64,000 nucleotides of DNA from Torreya grandis (GCA_037957365.1 JARHVA010000122.1:2243001-2307000); one strand, 5' to 3'. Counted from the stretch's first letter, positions 22,801-36,410 are shown. The notes: a model not told the origin generated them from the letters alone. Numbers and translations: made by a program.

Positions 22801-25800
22801 AGGAAGCTCATTTTGGGTTTAATACCTCATAAGTCACCTCACCTATAGATGAAACTTTGAAAAATGTAAAAAATGATCTATTAAAGTTATCAATGATGAT
22901 TATTTATAGGCATGACCTCTTAAATTGGTCTAAGATACTGAACTCCATAATGGAGGGTTTGAATGCACAATAGCCCTGATGACCCTAGAGCTCCATTAAT
23001 AGAGATTCCTCTCCCTTTGATACGTATAAACTTGATCAAAACCTTTTTATAGGTCATAATGATTCCATTCACACTCTCTTTCAACTACTATTTTGCTAAT
23101 TTAAATGAAAAGACACTCTTCACCATTGAGCATATGAATGGCCTGCAGGATTGCTTAAGACTGTAGGTAGAGATATGACTGTATTTCTTATGTTTTAAGA
23201 CATACATTCACATCAATAGTCATATTTAGGTTATTTAACCTTATTAAAGTTCCAATTAGGGCTTATAAATCCTTCAACATGCTTTGCTACGTCTCATTTA
23301 GGCTTAAGGTCTACCTATCCTCTCTTAGCTTATAGGTGGATTTAGGGATCATGATCACGCATTTTGGGCTTTGAGACCTTACCTATACTTTAGTGACCAT
23401 TTAAATACATTTGAAACCTTTTTCCATCATAATTAGGCTTATAATCCTATGCTATCTTTTCTTTTAGGTATGCACTTTGGACTATCTCTTCCAAATAGAT
23501 GTATAGGTGGCAATCAACCTCATGACTATGTATGAGGTTATCTTGACTATGTCTTTAGATTTGAGACCTCATATTGAAGGTCTTTCATCTTATATTGAAT
23601 CCTTAAACATGTTTAAATATCCATAAATAGGTTCAAACACTTTCAAACATGTTCTACTATCTATTCAAGTTTGAGAATGAAATAGTCTTTGAAAAGGTCC
23701 GTAGGTGTCTTTTATGGTACTTGATTGTGTTTTTTTGGCCTATAGGTATTTATTTAGGGTCAATGACTATGTATAAGGCATTTAAACCTTACCATTTTTT
23801 AAAATGGAGTTTAGTCTTGATTGGAGTCCTAATTGAGCTCGAAGTTCTTTTTAAACACCTTTGTCCTTCCTCTCCTCAGTCCCAAGACTAGTTTATCATT
23901 CCTTACAGTTTGTAGGTGTCTTTAGAGAGTTCCTAGACTGCATATTGTTATTATTAGACCTCAATTACATATGGAAGACCTAATTTTTCAATGTAAATGA
24001 TTATTTATTGAATCCCAAAACTTTCACACATACTTTGCTCCTAACTTAAAGCTTAAGGTTTGTTGTCACTAGTAGCAACCTGTAGGTTACCATGAGGGTA
24101 TTGACTGATAGGAGTTTCAAAGTATCACTTATAGTTTAGTGGTTATCTTCAATGACCCATGACTTGGTTTAGATACCACTCTAAAACATATTTCCAACAC
24201 CTCTACCTCTTCATTATCCTCATGCTCCATTACCTCATGCTCCTTTAGACATCTTAAGGTCCATATTACTGTAGGCCACTATTAGATGTAGGTGAACATT
24301 AGGTTTTATAAGATATAGAAAAAGTTTAAAACATGGATTTATATCCCCTTTTATTTTTTAAATACAAATCTTATAAACTAAGACTCAAACTCCTTTCATA
24401 CATCTTCATACCTCTCATGCATCACTTCCAATGTAGCATGTTGGATTGCACTTTCACCTACATGGGTGTAGGTGTAGATTTGATGTTCCCTGTAGGTAGA
24501 GATGTTAGGTGTAAAAGACCTTAATAGGTATATAACATGTCTTAAGGTGATTTATTACCTAATGTAAGTATATAAAATCCACATACCGTCTTATCTCTTT
24601 AAGTCTTCTCAAATACTGTAGATAAACTGACTATGATTTGTCCTTACTTGACTATAGATCTCATTTTATGCTTGATTATAGGTTTAACCTAATATTGTGA
24701 ATGTTATTAGAGAGGATTCCCTTGAAACACCTCATGATATTGGATCCAAGTCATACAAACCTCAATAACTGCTTCAACTCCTTAAGAAACTTACCATTTT
24801 GTCCTTAGAGTCTGAGTCTTTCAAGCTTGTCCATTAGTCCCAAGCTGGATGTAGGGTGATGATTATACTTGTATAGACTAAGGAAAAGTCTCTTTGCCTA
24901 TAAAATCAATACCTTATTTCTCTTGAATATCTAGGTAACTTGATGTTCTTTGATCTATTCTATGAGGCATCTCATCTTATATCTCATTCAATTTTCTAGA
25001 TTTGAGGCTCCTTTATGTTGGTTTGATGTTGATTAGGGTCCAAAAATGATGACCTAGAGGTCTAGGGGCTTGTAGGTCTCATTTGAGTAATGTTTAGGTC
25101 TACATGGAGGCATTATTTAAGTTTTTTAACTCATTTAAAACTAAAAAACTACTACATATCTTCCTTGTTACTCATTAAAGTCTCATAGAGCTTCAAGACA
25201 TGCATCAACTCACCTTTGTACAACTGGTACATTAGAGGAGACACTTATGATCTTAATGAAAGTATGCATTTGAAATATTATATTCACTTATCTTCACTTA
25301 AAATGATGAAATATCATCTCAAAAGCTCACACCATGAGGTATCACTAACATTTAAGCCAAAATTAACAACCAAAACTCCAATGGACTGTGTAAACCTTGA
25401 TAATATCTCAAAGAATAAACACACTTGAAGAATATGGACCAAAGACCATATAAAAAAAAAGAACATGAAATAAATGAACAGAGGGATATTAAATTAATTA
25501 AAAATCATTGTAAACCTCTGATAATGACCACCATGAAAAGGAAATAGAGACTTGCAATAATACTCACTAAAACAGCCTGTACATGAAGATATTCCTCTTC
25601 CAAGTGAAGGATCCTTATGGATATGAGTTCAATGATTAAACCATAATTAAAAAGGATATTAAATACATACTAAAACCACCCTAAAAAACATTCCTCTCTA
25701 TCTATTTATGAGTTGGATAAATAGGTGCGAGAATAGACCCCTCTTAGACGAATAGGTCATAGTGACCTGCTGCCACTCTTAGTGATTGTTAATAAATAAA

Positions 25801-26254
25801 ATGCCATTAATATACTAAAAAATTACACTTATTTTAATATTAATATTATTCCTAACAATATAAAAAAATTTAATTCCTAACTCTCTCTCCTCTGTCTGTA
25901 TCGAGCACTTGAAAATTGCCCTTTTAGAGTTGCCAATGAGGTTGATATGGTTGATAAGTCAGTTTTATTCATTTTAAGACATAAAAAATATTATAAATAA
26001 TTTTTTGACCTTTTAATGGATAAATAAGGTCTTTAATATTCCTTAATCTAAAATTCACCTTGAGAATTATATGAATGGCCTCAAAATAAACCTTTTTGGC
26101 ACTAAAACTACCAAAAACATTTGAGAAACCTATTGAAAATGATGAAAAATGTATCCTTGGATATTTTTAGGCCTAAAAAAGTACACCATGTCTTTAAAAT
26201 AATAATTTTAAGTGGTAATGGTGACAATTTGACCTGTGATGTCAAAATTGTCAA

Positions 26255-26259
26255 TAGCC
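26255..26259. repeat. Target-site duplication TAGCC, right copy
   Basis: It follows the end of the right giant LTR directly and matches 6130-6134. Confidence 0.6.
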
Positions 26260-26999
26260 ACTACATTACTATAATCATGGGAGTTTTGTTCTCAATATTA
26301 TAAATCATTGAGGTGATGGAAAATATCTAAGTGGATTTACAATTCTATTGTGTAAAAAAATCCATAAAAATATCATTTTATTGTCATTTTCATATTTACC
26401 TGCCCAATTAGTGCAAGGAGAAGAAGTGCATTTTACCAGTTATAAAAGTGAAGTTTCAATAAACTAAGCAAGTTTTTTAGAGCCCTAGATATGTTGAAAA
26501 TAATCATAAAACAATGCCTAACTAAAACTTATTATAAATGTACTCACTATGGTTTTGGGCATAGATATGTGAATGGTTGATGGTTTGGACAAGGTCCTTC
26601 ATTTGCCATGATTTTTCAATTTTTTTGGTGTTTTGCCACAAAACCTTGATTTCCACTTTCAAACTTTGAAGACTATCTCCTGATCTCTCAATTTATAAGA
26701 TACATTTATAAACCATAGTCCTATCTTTATTTATTTAGTTTTATAAAGTTAGTTAGGTTTGATTTATTTTTGTACATCTTATTCATGAGTTTTTGTTTAC
26801 AATTTGATTGAAAACCATTTATTCATAATACATATTGGTTACATTGGGTTTTCTTTCACCCATTTTAAGGTTAAATCTGACTCCATTTTGTGATAGATCT
26901 TATTTTTTCATGGCTAATTATTTAGCACGTTCCAATACTACCTTTTGACGATTTTACATTACTATTAGTGTCAAAGTTGAATAAACTTAACATTAGATA
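26260..26999. other. AT-rich intergenic, right target flank of LARD
   Basis: No gene or repeat is recognised. It is the right flank of the large element and should rejoin the sequence ending at 6129 in an empty site. Confidence 0.45.
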
Positions 27000-27790
27000 C
27001 CAAAAATAAAACTGACATAGGATTTATGTTGACACAAATTACATCAGGAGGATTGATGCCAACTAAAATTTCCTTGGTGGTGTTGTTTGGTGAATGTTTT
27101 TGTCAATAAATTGGTGGAATTTATGGCTAATTCTATTTATGCCACCAAATTTTTCATCACAATAAAAGATAGCCTTGCTCATTTTCAAATAAATATTTCT
27201 ATAACGGTTGCATTTGTATAAATAGTTCAACTTAGAAAAGCATCAAATGAGTACATTGAAGATATGTGCTTATGTTTAAGACTATGGTTTTCAATATGAG
27301 TTATAAGCTAAGTGATAATGAGATTCAAATAATATTTTCTGATAGTTTACTTCTAATTATTAAATAAATGGTCATGATCAATTTTTATACTTTTTTGGGG
27401 GAACTTCATCCTATTATTAGATAATTTTAAATCAATCTCTTATATGCAAACATCCTTAAATATTCTCCTAATGCTTCCATGTTTCAAAATAGGTTAAAAT
27501 TTAAGAAATAAATAAATATGGTAGTGTTACAACTAAGAATAATCATATAAATGAATACAATGTTATAAATCAACAATCTCAAAGACTCAACTTCACTCAC
27601 AAAAGGGGGCATAGACACTTTACTAAGCTTAATGAGTGCCCTCAACAAATCTTAGAAGATTTACTTGAATGAAATATTATTACCTTACCTCCAATAAGGT
27701 AGTTGGATAATGAAAGACCCTTGCCTCAATAGTATGACTATAGTGCAATTTATGACAATCATAGATTCCAAGGACATTCAAATAATGCTA
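27000..27790 (+). pseudogene. Possible plus-strand gag remnant
   Basis: Around 27600-27790 one plus frame gives a GH...NECPQQ-LEDLLE...IITLPPI series. It recalls the end of a gypsy gag, with a zinc-knuckle-like GH/C pair followed by a helical linker. The expected first Cys pair is not clear, and stops and frame shifts are frequent. It abuts the old chromovirus at 27795 and could be its insertion target. Confidence 0.25.
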
Positions 27791-27794
27791 GAAT

Positions 27795-28157
27795 GATTGA
27801 TATGATCCTTCCTACATTAAATTATACCAATATCAAAATACACAAAAATAATACTGTAACTGAAATTAAAGATGATTATATTGCATTAAAAAGAGAGCAT
27901 AATTACATTACAATATTGTGGGCCTCTTTGAGGGGGCAACCTCTTTTGAGAAATCTCAATAAAATTTAATTCATGGATGTATTTACCCTATCCTATTCAT
28001 TTTATGTATAATAATTCTACTCTAACCAACTACTAATTCATATACATGTGGGATTATTACAATTAGCTCACGGGATGACTTACAAATCATTAGTGTCTGT
28101 AACATTTATTGATACTAATAATTATAAATAAAAGAGTTGGGATGGAGTCATAATACA
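27795..28157 (-). repeat. Old chromovirus 3-prime LTR
   Basis: It aligns with the young LTR from about 27900 (CCTCTTTGAGGGGGCAACCTC) to the GGGATGACTTACAAA block. The inner edge at 28157 is set by the adjoining polypurine tract. The outer edge is approximate. Confidence 0.6.
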
Positions 28158-28170
28158 CCCTTCCCCTTAA
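28158..28170 (-). promoter_or_regulatory. Old chromovirus polypurine tract
   Basis: On the minus strand, TTAAGGGGAAGGG directly precedes the LTR start TGTATTATGACTCC, in the same place as the tract of the young element. Confidence 0.55.
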
Positions 28171-30097
28171 AAATATTTTCCCTCAAATCTAAATATTAGG
28201 AAAATACTATTGAATTTGGAGAAAAGGTTCTCGAGTTGCATCTTTTGGTTGCATCCCATACCATTAGACCAAAACCTCAATGATGGACCAGTTTCAAAGA
28301 TGATGAGATTGCACATGCAAGATAGCTTTAGGGTGAAGAATGATATATCCTTATACATCAAGCTCATGTACTATATTAGTTGTGATTTTATGACAAAAGG
28401 ACTTTCTTCAAACATGAAACATGAAAAATGGGATTAACATGTGAATAAGGTGGAAGTTCCAACTTGTAGGTAACACGACCAATTTGTGAAAGAACCTTAT
28501 AAAACCTATATAATGAAAGAGTTTTTGGAAACCCTTAATTTTTAATGAGGATTGATTATAAGATTGAACTTTTAGGAAAACCATATCCCTCGATTAGAAA
28601 GCATGCCTGAACATTGTTGATCGATATGTTAGTTCATGTGATTCTAAACTAGGTGGAGATTGTACTTGAGAATTCAAATAATATAATATCATGCACTAAG
28701 GGTAGAGTCAATTTCATTACATGAAAACTACTTGTGAGGTAAGAGAGGAGAGAGGGTGCCTTATGGTCATAGACTGCTTCATAAAGAGACATTTGGTGTT
28801 TGTGTGATATGTGGTGTTGTATGACCATCCAACAAGTGGTAACCACTTGACCCAATTATGTTTTTGATTATAGGTGAATCATCAAATATATGTTTCCAAT
28901 ACTTTTTTGATAATTTTGGTTTAGTCATATATTTGCAGGTGATAGCTAGAGTTTATTTTTAGTTGAGTTCTCGTGCACCAAAATAGTTCTTGCCAAAAAT
29001 GACTAGTAAAATTTGAGTCTCAATCAAAGGTAATAGAAGCAGGGATACCATGAAGGCAAAAAATTTGGTTGGTAAATTTTTGGGAAATGGTATAAATGGT
29101 GAAAGGATGGTGTTAGGCATATAAATGGATGTATTTAGAGAGGAAATCCACCACCATTAGTATGGCTGATTTACCACCAAATTTTGTTAGGAATTTTATG
29201 AGATTCATTGAAATATATGTCCAAAGCTATTGTGGAAAGGTAGTCATTGGAGCAAACTTGAAATTTCCAATATTTCACCTTTTTGATACTCAAATGTATC
29301 ACACTCTTTGATAATTTTATTTATATCTTGCTTAATTCCATACCAAAACAAATTTTGATGAACCCGCTCATAGGTTTTTAAAAAAACTAAAAGAATTGTT
29401 AAAGGTGATGCATTCAATTTGAGTAGAATCTTGTGTTAGAGAATAAAACTAAGAATAATAAAAATATGGCCTTTTTATATTAAGGATTGGCCATACTAAG
29501 TGTAGTTAGGTTTGGATTCAGGGTCAAGGGATAACTATTAGACGAGTTCTTGTGTGTGATTCCACTCTTGTTGGATGTCGTGCATCTATTTGGGAATGAG
29601 TATAGGTAGTACACATAACTTTAAATGTTTCTCATATTAGTGGGATAACACATTAGTAACTGCATTATCCTTGTCCCTTTTATAGGTTATTTCATAATCA
29701 CACCCCATCAATTTGGTGACCCATTTTTGTTGATATGGAGAGAAAACCATTTGTTCTAAAAGTATTTAAGACCATGATGATATGTTTTGATATAGAAATT
29801 ATAACATACCAGGTATGGGTGCCACTTTATAACCTCATAGAGGATGGCCATAATTTCATTTTCATATGTTAAATGTACTAGATTTCACCTAGTGAGGACT
29901 TTATTAGTAAATGTGATGTGCTATCCACCTTGCATGAGGATAGTGCCAAGTCCATTACCACATGCATCACTTTCAATGACAAAAGGTTCTTAAGAAATCT
30001 AACATTTCCAAAATAGGTGTAGTATGCATAATGTATTTCTGTATATCAAAATCTTATTCTACTACTACAAACCATAAAAATGAGTCTTTTTAAACAT

Positions 30098-30243
30098 ATA
30101 TGTTAATGGGGTGGTAATGTTTCCATAATAATTGACAAATTTTTGTTAGTACTCGATGAGACCAATAAATCAATGAAGGCTTCAAAGAGTACTAACAAAA
30201 ATTTGTCAATTATTATGGAAACATTACCACCCCATTAACATAT
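30098..30243. repeat. Perfect 57-bp inverted repeat with 32-bp loop
   Basis: 30098-30154 and 30187-30243 are exact reverse complements over 57 bases, separated by 32 bases. The left arm and loop are collinear with the RT region of the young relative (about 41345-41430). The right arm is therefore an inserted inverted copy. The word TTAGTACTCGA, found at the end of the left arm, recurs right after the right arm at 30244, a template-switch signature. Exact arms in an otherwise decayed element imply a recent event. Confidence 0.93.
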
Positions 30244-31273
30244 TAGTACTCGAGAGAAGTTGTAATGTAGTGTCAAGGTGATGTAAATGGTCCCCCTAAG
30301 TTTTATATAAATGAATATATCATAAAAGAAGACCAAGATGAATTTATACATAAGAGGATAAAATATTTTATTCATCAAACCTTGGAATATGGATGGGAAT
30401 TAATAAGATTAAAGGGCATGACTAGGAATTTATAGTGGCCACCATGAATACAAAAAGCAGTTTTGGGAATATTTTCATCTTGGATGCAGATATAGTGATA
30501 GCCAAAATGTAAATCTAGTTTCGAGAAGAATTTAGCACCACGAAGATCATTGAGGAGTTCACGAATAATTAGGATAGGAAATTTATCATTAACAATGAGT
30601 TTGTGTAGTTCCTAGAAATTGATGTAGAGTTGCCAAGGTCCATCTCTTTTATGGATGAAAAAAACTAGAGAAGAGTATGAAATTGTGGTGGGGTGAATCA
30701 CTCTTACTTGTAGTAGATCTTGAACCAAATTTTAAATTTTTTATTTTTTAGAAATAGGTAGTGGTATAGCTGAATGTTAAGGGGTAAACTCCCCAAAGTT
30801 ATCTAAATGTAATGGTCCTTAGGTCGGTGAGGCACCAATATTTCTTCTTCCTCAAATACATTCACATATTTTCCTATAACATTTTTCAAGTCAGTATGTT
30901 TGCTGAAATCAAGAGATTTGTTGGGATAAACATAAAAAAATTGAGTAATGATTCCATGAAATAGTTTCTCGATATGATTCTCCATGCAGTGCGAACTTAT
31001 GAAATTGGTGGATTTTGGTAGGAGGCCCTTTAATGTTATGAAAAGTCCAATAAAATGGGTTTAAAAGTGCATGACCATTAAGCCCAAAGAACCACATCAC
31101 ATCCTCCCAAGGGCCAAAAAAACATGTTGGATTTGAGGTTATAGTCCCCCACAAAAATATAAACATTGTGAAATTTTCCTTTGCAAGGAAATGTTCCCAT
31201 ATTGGCAATTATCACTTCAAAGATAGAATAGGGATACATGAAAGAGTCAATTTGTTTGGCCAATTGAGGATCA

Positions 31274-31298
31274 ATGATTTTTTTTTTTTTTTTTTATC
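31274..31298. repeat. Poly-T run
   Basis: An uninterrupted run of about 20 T lies inside the protease/gag part of the old chromovirus. It is a simple repeat and probably slippage-derived. Confidence 0.7.
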
Positions 31299-33334
31299 AT
31301 AGTCATTTAGAATATTGAGGGGATGTTTCTTGAAGTACCCATTTAATCTCATAGTTTAAGGAGTGGTTATCTTAGCTGAGGTATGAACAAAAATTTCTAG
31401 TTCTAACTCCATGAAGCAAGGCTCTTTGAATTTAATTTCTTCATTGTGGAAATCTTGGGCATCCTCCCATTCATATTATCCAAAGGCGACTCGGCATCTA
31501 GAAAATACAAATTTTGTTTAATGCATTTTAGGTCTCAAATGAATTTTTCATCACAGTTGTAACACAACCCTTTTTCTTAATGAGCTTGCTTTCATGCCTC
31601 TGTAAGGAATTTAATGGGTGTTTCTTTTGGTGGTGTGTTTGTTATGATTTTTTTTAATGTAGATAGTTTAGAGGGGACAAAATTTAAAAAGTGATGCTAG
31701 TTTGTGAGTTTATCTTCTACAAACTTAGCCAACCCAAGAGCTTTCAACATGTTCTAGATTTGAACATTGTAACCTCACTGCAAATCATTTTTTGGACTTG
31801 AGTGATGAAATAACTCTTGAAAAAAATCATCATTTAGCCCTTTATTTTGGTTTTATAGTTTTTTAAATTTAGTTTGATATTCATGAACTATTCTAGTTTT
31901 CTAGATTTTGGTTAGGGATTCTGTGAAATCATCATAAGCACTAGGACCAAATCAAACCAATTTTTTTTTACAAAATCATCCTGAGTTGGTTCTTAATGAG
32001 TTTTTTGATATCACTAGAAGGCTTCCTTTTCTAAGTGGAAGCAGGTTATGGATACTTTATTTACCCAATGTATTATGTAAGCTAAAATATTGTTTTACAT
32101 TGTATCCAAATGGTAGGTTTAGGATCATCAAATTGTGGGAAGTCTAATTTTAAAACATGTGACATAGTTCCTGATGAGATACTACTTTTATAATAATTAT
32201 CACCATTGACTCTAGTTGTGAGTTCTGTATTTTGCACATTGAATCCTTGTACTCATTGTTTTAGATATATGATTTAGGATCTCAGGTTAGCTATTTTATG
32301 TTCCATGGTCTTAGTTCTAGATCAAGTTGTGACAACCATTACCAAGAGGGGTTTTGGGGTTCCAAAAATGGCTTACTAAAGTTAACTTTTGAAATGATCA
32401 ACTTGACAAAATGATCACAATGGTATAATTTTCATAATGACATTGAAAAAATATAGTCTATTTTTTGCTAGAGTTTCCCTCTACATAAAAATTCACTCAG
32501 GTTTTTTGTATTTGTCACCATTTTTGAGATAATTAGCCTAGAATATTATACCTCTGTCCTGTAACCCCCTATTCTAGCACTTTTTTACAAATTGTTTTAA
32601 TCCTATAAATTTTGGAACTGTTGGAAGTGTTATATAGATTATTTTATTTTTTGATACATTTTTAGCAAAAAATAATTGGTGGTGGTTTATGCCAACTTAA
32701 AATTTACCATGGTTAACATATTTGAATAAAATGTGTAGGGTTTCTATAGGGTGTTTCTAGTTTGTGGGCTCACATTCAAACTTTTTTCATTTGTAAATAG
32801 TGTTGGCCCAATGTTTCAAAGCACTAACTATGGATGTTAAACTACACGTGTAACCCACTATACCATCTATGAGGTCTGTTTCAAATAGATTCCTGGGCTA
32901 GTTGCTTACTAATGCACCATGGGTAACAGATGTTAGAAGACTTCTTATGGATAAATTTTAAATACATCTAAGGGGTCTTCCAATATACTTGAAGGTATGT
33001 GGAAGTGCAAGTCCATATATAGTGTTTTATAATGGTTTCAACATTGGGTCATAAATCCTCATTTAAAATAATAATGTAATATTGATAACTGCTTAACCCA
33101 TAATGATAAATTTATGTGATTTATAAAAATATCAAAACATAGTTTGTAACCTAAAATAAAAAAAATGTTTGAAAGATATAAAATAATTTATGTATATTTA
33201 GGGCAAAAATTTATTGCACCCACTTCTATTACCAATTTTTGATCTTCAATATCCTAATTTGGGCAAGGTGAGAGCATATGGTGGATAGTAGTAGAGAGCC
33301 CTAAACCACTAAAACTACTATAGAAAATGATCTT

Positions 33335-33665
33335 GGAAAGAGATATAATACCTAAAGATACGACCCTTTATACAACAGGTTATGCAAATATTGATATATA
33401 CATAAATATTAATAAAAATGAAATAAAATATGTTTATATTGCATTGAAAAAATAATATAATCACATTACAATATCACTGACCTCTTTGAGGGGGAGACCT
33501 AGTTTAGACAAACTCAATACAATATACTTCTTAGATGTCTTTACCTTACCCTATGCTCTTTATTTATACTAATTATAATGTAGCCAACAACTACTTCCCA
33601 TACATGTGTGATTATTACAATTATCTCAAGGGATGACTTACAAAGCATGTGCATATGTGCCTTTT
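33335..33665 (-). repeat. Old chromovirus 5-prime LTR
   Basis: It shares with the other old LTR the segment TTATATTGCATT-AAAA near 33435, the CCTCTTTGAGGGGG block near 33480 and the GGGATGACTTACAAA block at about 33620. No primer-binding site remains visible inside it. The edges are approximate. Confidence 0.6.
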
Positions 33666-36410
33666 ATTTTACTTACTTTTTATCAATGCAATCTAAAAAT
33701 ATAGAACTAAAGAACTAATTCAAATTATATGATATTCTACAATAATAATAAAATTGAATGTACAAAGCATAATCTGATTTGATAATTACATTTTTTATTT
33801 ATGTAATGTATTAAGAGGCTTATGATACTTAGAATTACTCTACTGTGTAGGTTTGAGGTTGAGTGCAAAAGTCAGAAAACTAGACTGAGTCACTTATGTA
33901 AAGATTTAAGTCTCTAGAGCATTTGGATAGAACCGTAAGATTCAATATGCTACCAAATGATGCTATGTTCCACATCCTAATGACTTTATCTATGTGAGTT
34001 TTACTTCTCTATTTCTACACAAGTCCTTGCCTTGCTTCTAAGCCATCTCTGTATGTGATCTTCATTAACTATCTTTACACGTAATTATAAAAACATGAAT
34101 ATTTCTCTTTGAAACCGTAAGTCCATTTTTAATATTAGGTTTTGGTCTACAAAAAGGAAAAGAAGGTGGGTTAAGCTAACCCAAACCACTCCTTGATAAA
34201 TGGTTAAGCATTGCCAATATATCCAATACTCTGAAGATGGAAGTCAAACCACATGTAGTCCTCCTTATTAGGTGTATGTGTACAATAATACTAATATAAT
34301 AAATGTAATCTATGAAATAGCTTTCTATACTTAAAAAAATGAAAACTTTGGCTTGGATTTGAGGTGATTCAAACTTGGATAGGATTTTATCCCTGTGACT
34401 GATGGTAAAATTGGAAGTAATAGGGCAGTCCCTTAAAATGTGCAGATGTGTATAATAATATTTATTGATAAATGATAAATAAAAATAGGGTTAGACCTAT
34501 TGTGTATTTATATGGGACTCTTTGGGTACTTTATCATGCTATCGACATGTAAAACTTATGGGCTAACCCATAAGAAGGATGTAAATTTGAAAAATGATTA
34601 TTTCTTAGCATTGGATGAGTCTGTTAGGTTTGGAAAAATCATTAATTATAGAACAATCAGATTATGAAGGTTTTGTATAGAAGACATGAATATTAATATG
34701 ATGATTTAGAGATAGTCTATATATGATCATAGGTAGGTTAGACAAAAACTAGAGAATTTTTTTAGGAGATTGATATCAAATTGTGAAGATCAGATCCATG
34801 AAAATCATTTGGATGTGAGATAATGACTAATAAGAGATGTATGTATTCACATAAGTCATGTAAGGTGAAGGTGGGTCAAAAATGACATTTATAATTATAT
34901 AATACCATATTTTACTATCTACAAATTCCCCTCTTTTTTTCTAGTATTAAAATGAAATACAATGCTAAAGTAAAAGAATAAAGAGATGTACCTAAGTGTG
35001 TACAATAAAATTTGTCTTTGGGAAGAGGATCCAAATGTGTAGATTGCTCCATGAAATCTAAAATTAATATGAAAAAATTAATATCCATGTATGAAATATG
35101 AAATCTGAAAGAAATTGAAAATTTTGAACTTAAAAAGCAAGCAAGGAATACACCTATAAGTGGCTTAACCATGTTTCTCTATGTCATGCCATTGGAGATG
35201 ATGCTTTCTTATTGAAACATTGGAGAGTTGTGATTCCTTGTTGAATAATTTGGATAATTTTTGGGTGAACATGTCCTAAATTTATGTACTAAGGCAAGGT
35301 CATGGGTTAAGAGTATGAATGCTCCAACCCTTATTTGTTGAGCATTGTTGAGCCTCAACCACACTATTCATGTAACTAATATTGAAACCCAAAATGATAA
35401 GGTGGGAGAGACATGTTTGGTTCAATTTTATTAATGCCTAGGCCATGGAGCATCGATGAACCTCAACCATATTACCTCATTTAACTAAATCAAATGCTAC
35501 AAAAGGACTTATTAATTCAAAGTGTTCACTTTTAGGTACCATCGATGCCAATAATAAAAAGTGTAATAGTGTGTATGTGCATAAATAATGTTCTTACCCC
35601 ATGATTTAATCTAATTGATGCTAACATGATATAGAATTATATGCATCTTTATGTTATCATATATCACACCTAAAAATTTGTAAATCATGTTCTTTCTAAT
35701 TGTGTGCATATGCATCACATATGCACCCAAATGTGTATTAATATATGAATATATTGATACTAATTACCTATTTTCATATGAAAGTGTGCATATGGATGGC
35801 ATATGCTTCCAAAATATGTAACTATCTGGAAAGCTATAAGTTATGTCCCTATAAAAGTGCGTATATGCCCCCAAAATCTATCTCAATCTAAAAATATGTC
35901 CCATATTTGAACCACATTAATAATATGAACCACTCTAAAATATTTGAATCCTATAATCTATGCCAAAATATAAATTTTATAGTCATAGAGGATTAACTAT
36001 CTATGACAAGCCCACTAATATGCCCCCCCTTTTAGGTGAGGGATCTAACCTGTAAATTACGCATATCAAAAGAAAATAGTTCACCACATCATTTTATGTA
36101 AATTTTTTTAATCATGTAGAATCATATGCTAACATGTGGATAATATGCCATAGTTATAATGAATATATCATCAAAGGATATATGAAACATTTAATGTAAG
36201 ACATACAAATGTCATGTCAAAATGGATTTAGTAATTAGGCATGTAGTAGTAACCATCATTGATATAAGTATTGAATAAGACTATGGATTAAAATTGCATG
36301 ATGTGAATCACGATACCAAAAATATGAGGAAATTTGTATGATATGGATCATGACACCACAAAATCAACAAGCTAAGAAGACTATCCTAGATTTATCTGCT
36401 CATAAGCACT
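33666..36410. other. Non-coding AT-rich DNA
   Basis: No ORF here matches a known domain; the 85-codon minus ORF at 34915-35172 has no recognisable feature. No LTR pair or RNA gene was seen. Confidence 0.45.

Larger units (their letters stand above)
6135..26254. mobile_element. LARD-like giant-LTR retroelement
   Basis: Two direct copies of a repeat of about 6.4 kb (6135-12514 and 15208-26254, the second enlarged by a nested insertion) flank a 2693-bp internal region. TAGCC occurs immediately outside both ends. This is LTR retrotransposon architecture, with LTRs far longer than the internal region and no visible protease, RT or integrase, which fits a large retrotransposon derivative (LARD). 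The repeat edges are ACTATTGAC and TTGTCAA rather than plain TG...CA. Orientation is uncertain: the internal ORF and one primer-site candidate favour minus, while a second candidate favours plus. A segmental tandem duplication is the alternative, but the 5-bp duplication argues for transposition. Confidence 0.65.
15208..26254. repeat. Right giant LTR, split by nested copia
   Basis: The LTR sequence occupies 15208-18275 and 22801-26254, about 6.5 kb once the 4525-bp copia insertion and one 6-bp duplication are removed. It aligns collinearly with 6135-12514. The start ACTATTGACTACTA and the end block GTCAAAATTGTCAA match the left copy. A (GA)n run lies at about 16081-16102. The 3-prime flank begins with the TAGCC duplication. 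Confidence 0.65.
28171..32350 (-). pseudogene. Decayed chromovirus gag-pol polyprotein
   Basis: Blocks that match the intact relative include a 61-residue protease stretch at 31263-31078 (Y-x-IFEVIIAN, GGCDVVL), the protease-RT linker at 30985-30803 (ending HRPKDHYI), the RT stretch near 30300-30660, and the integrase/GPY region near 28490-29400. Stops and frameshifts occur throughout. In the RT region a 57-bp inverted duplication has been inserted. The order is the same as in the young element, with no large deletion visible. Confidence 0.7.
27795..33665 (-). mobile_element. Ancient chromovirus, sibling of the 39-44.6 kb element
   Basis: Diverged LTR copies lie at about 27795-28157 and 33335-33665. 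Both share the block around CCTCTTTGAGGGGG and the end block GGGATGACTTACAAA with the young element's LTR. Between them the young element's protein can be followed collinearly on the minus strand: chromodomain end near 28200, integrase 28800-29400, RT 30300-30660, protease 31000-31270, zinc-knuckle area 31550, gag 31700-32300. All frames are broken. No target duplication is recognisable, so the edges are approximate. Confidence 0.75.
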
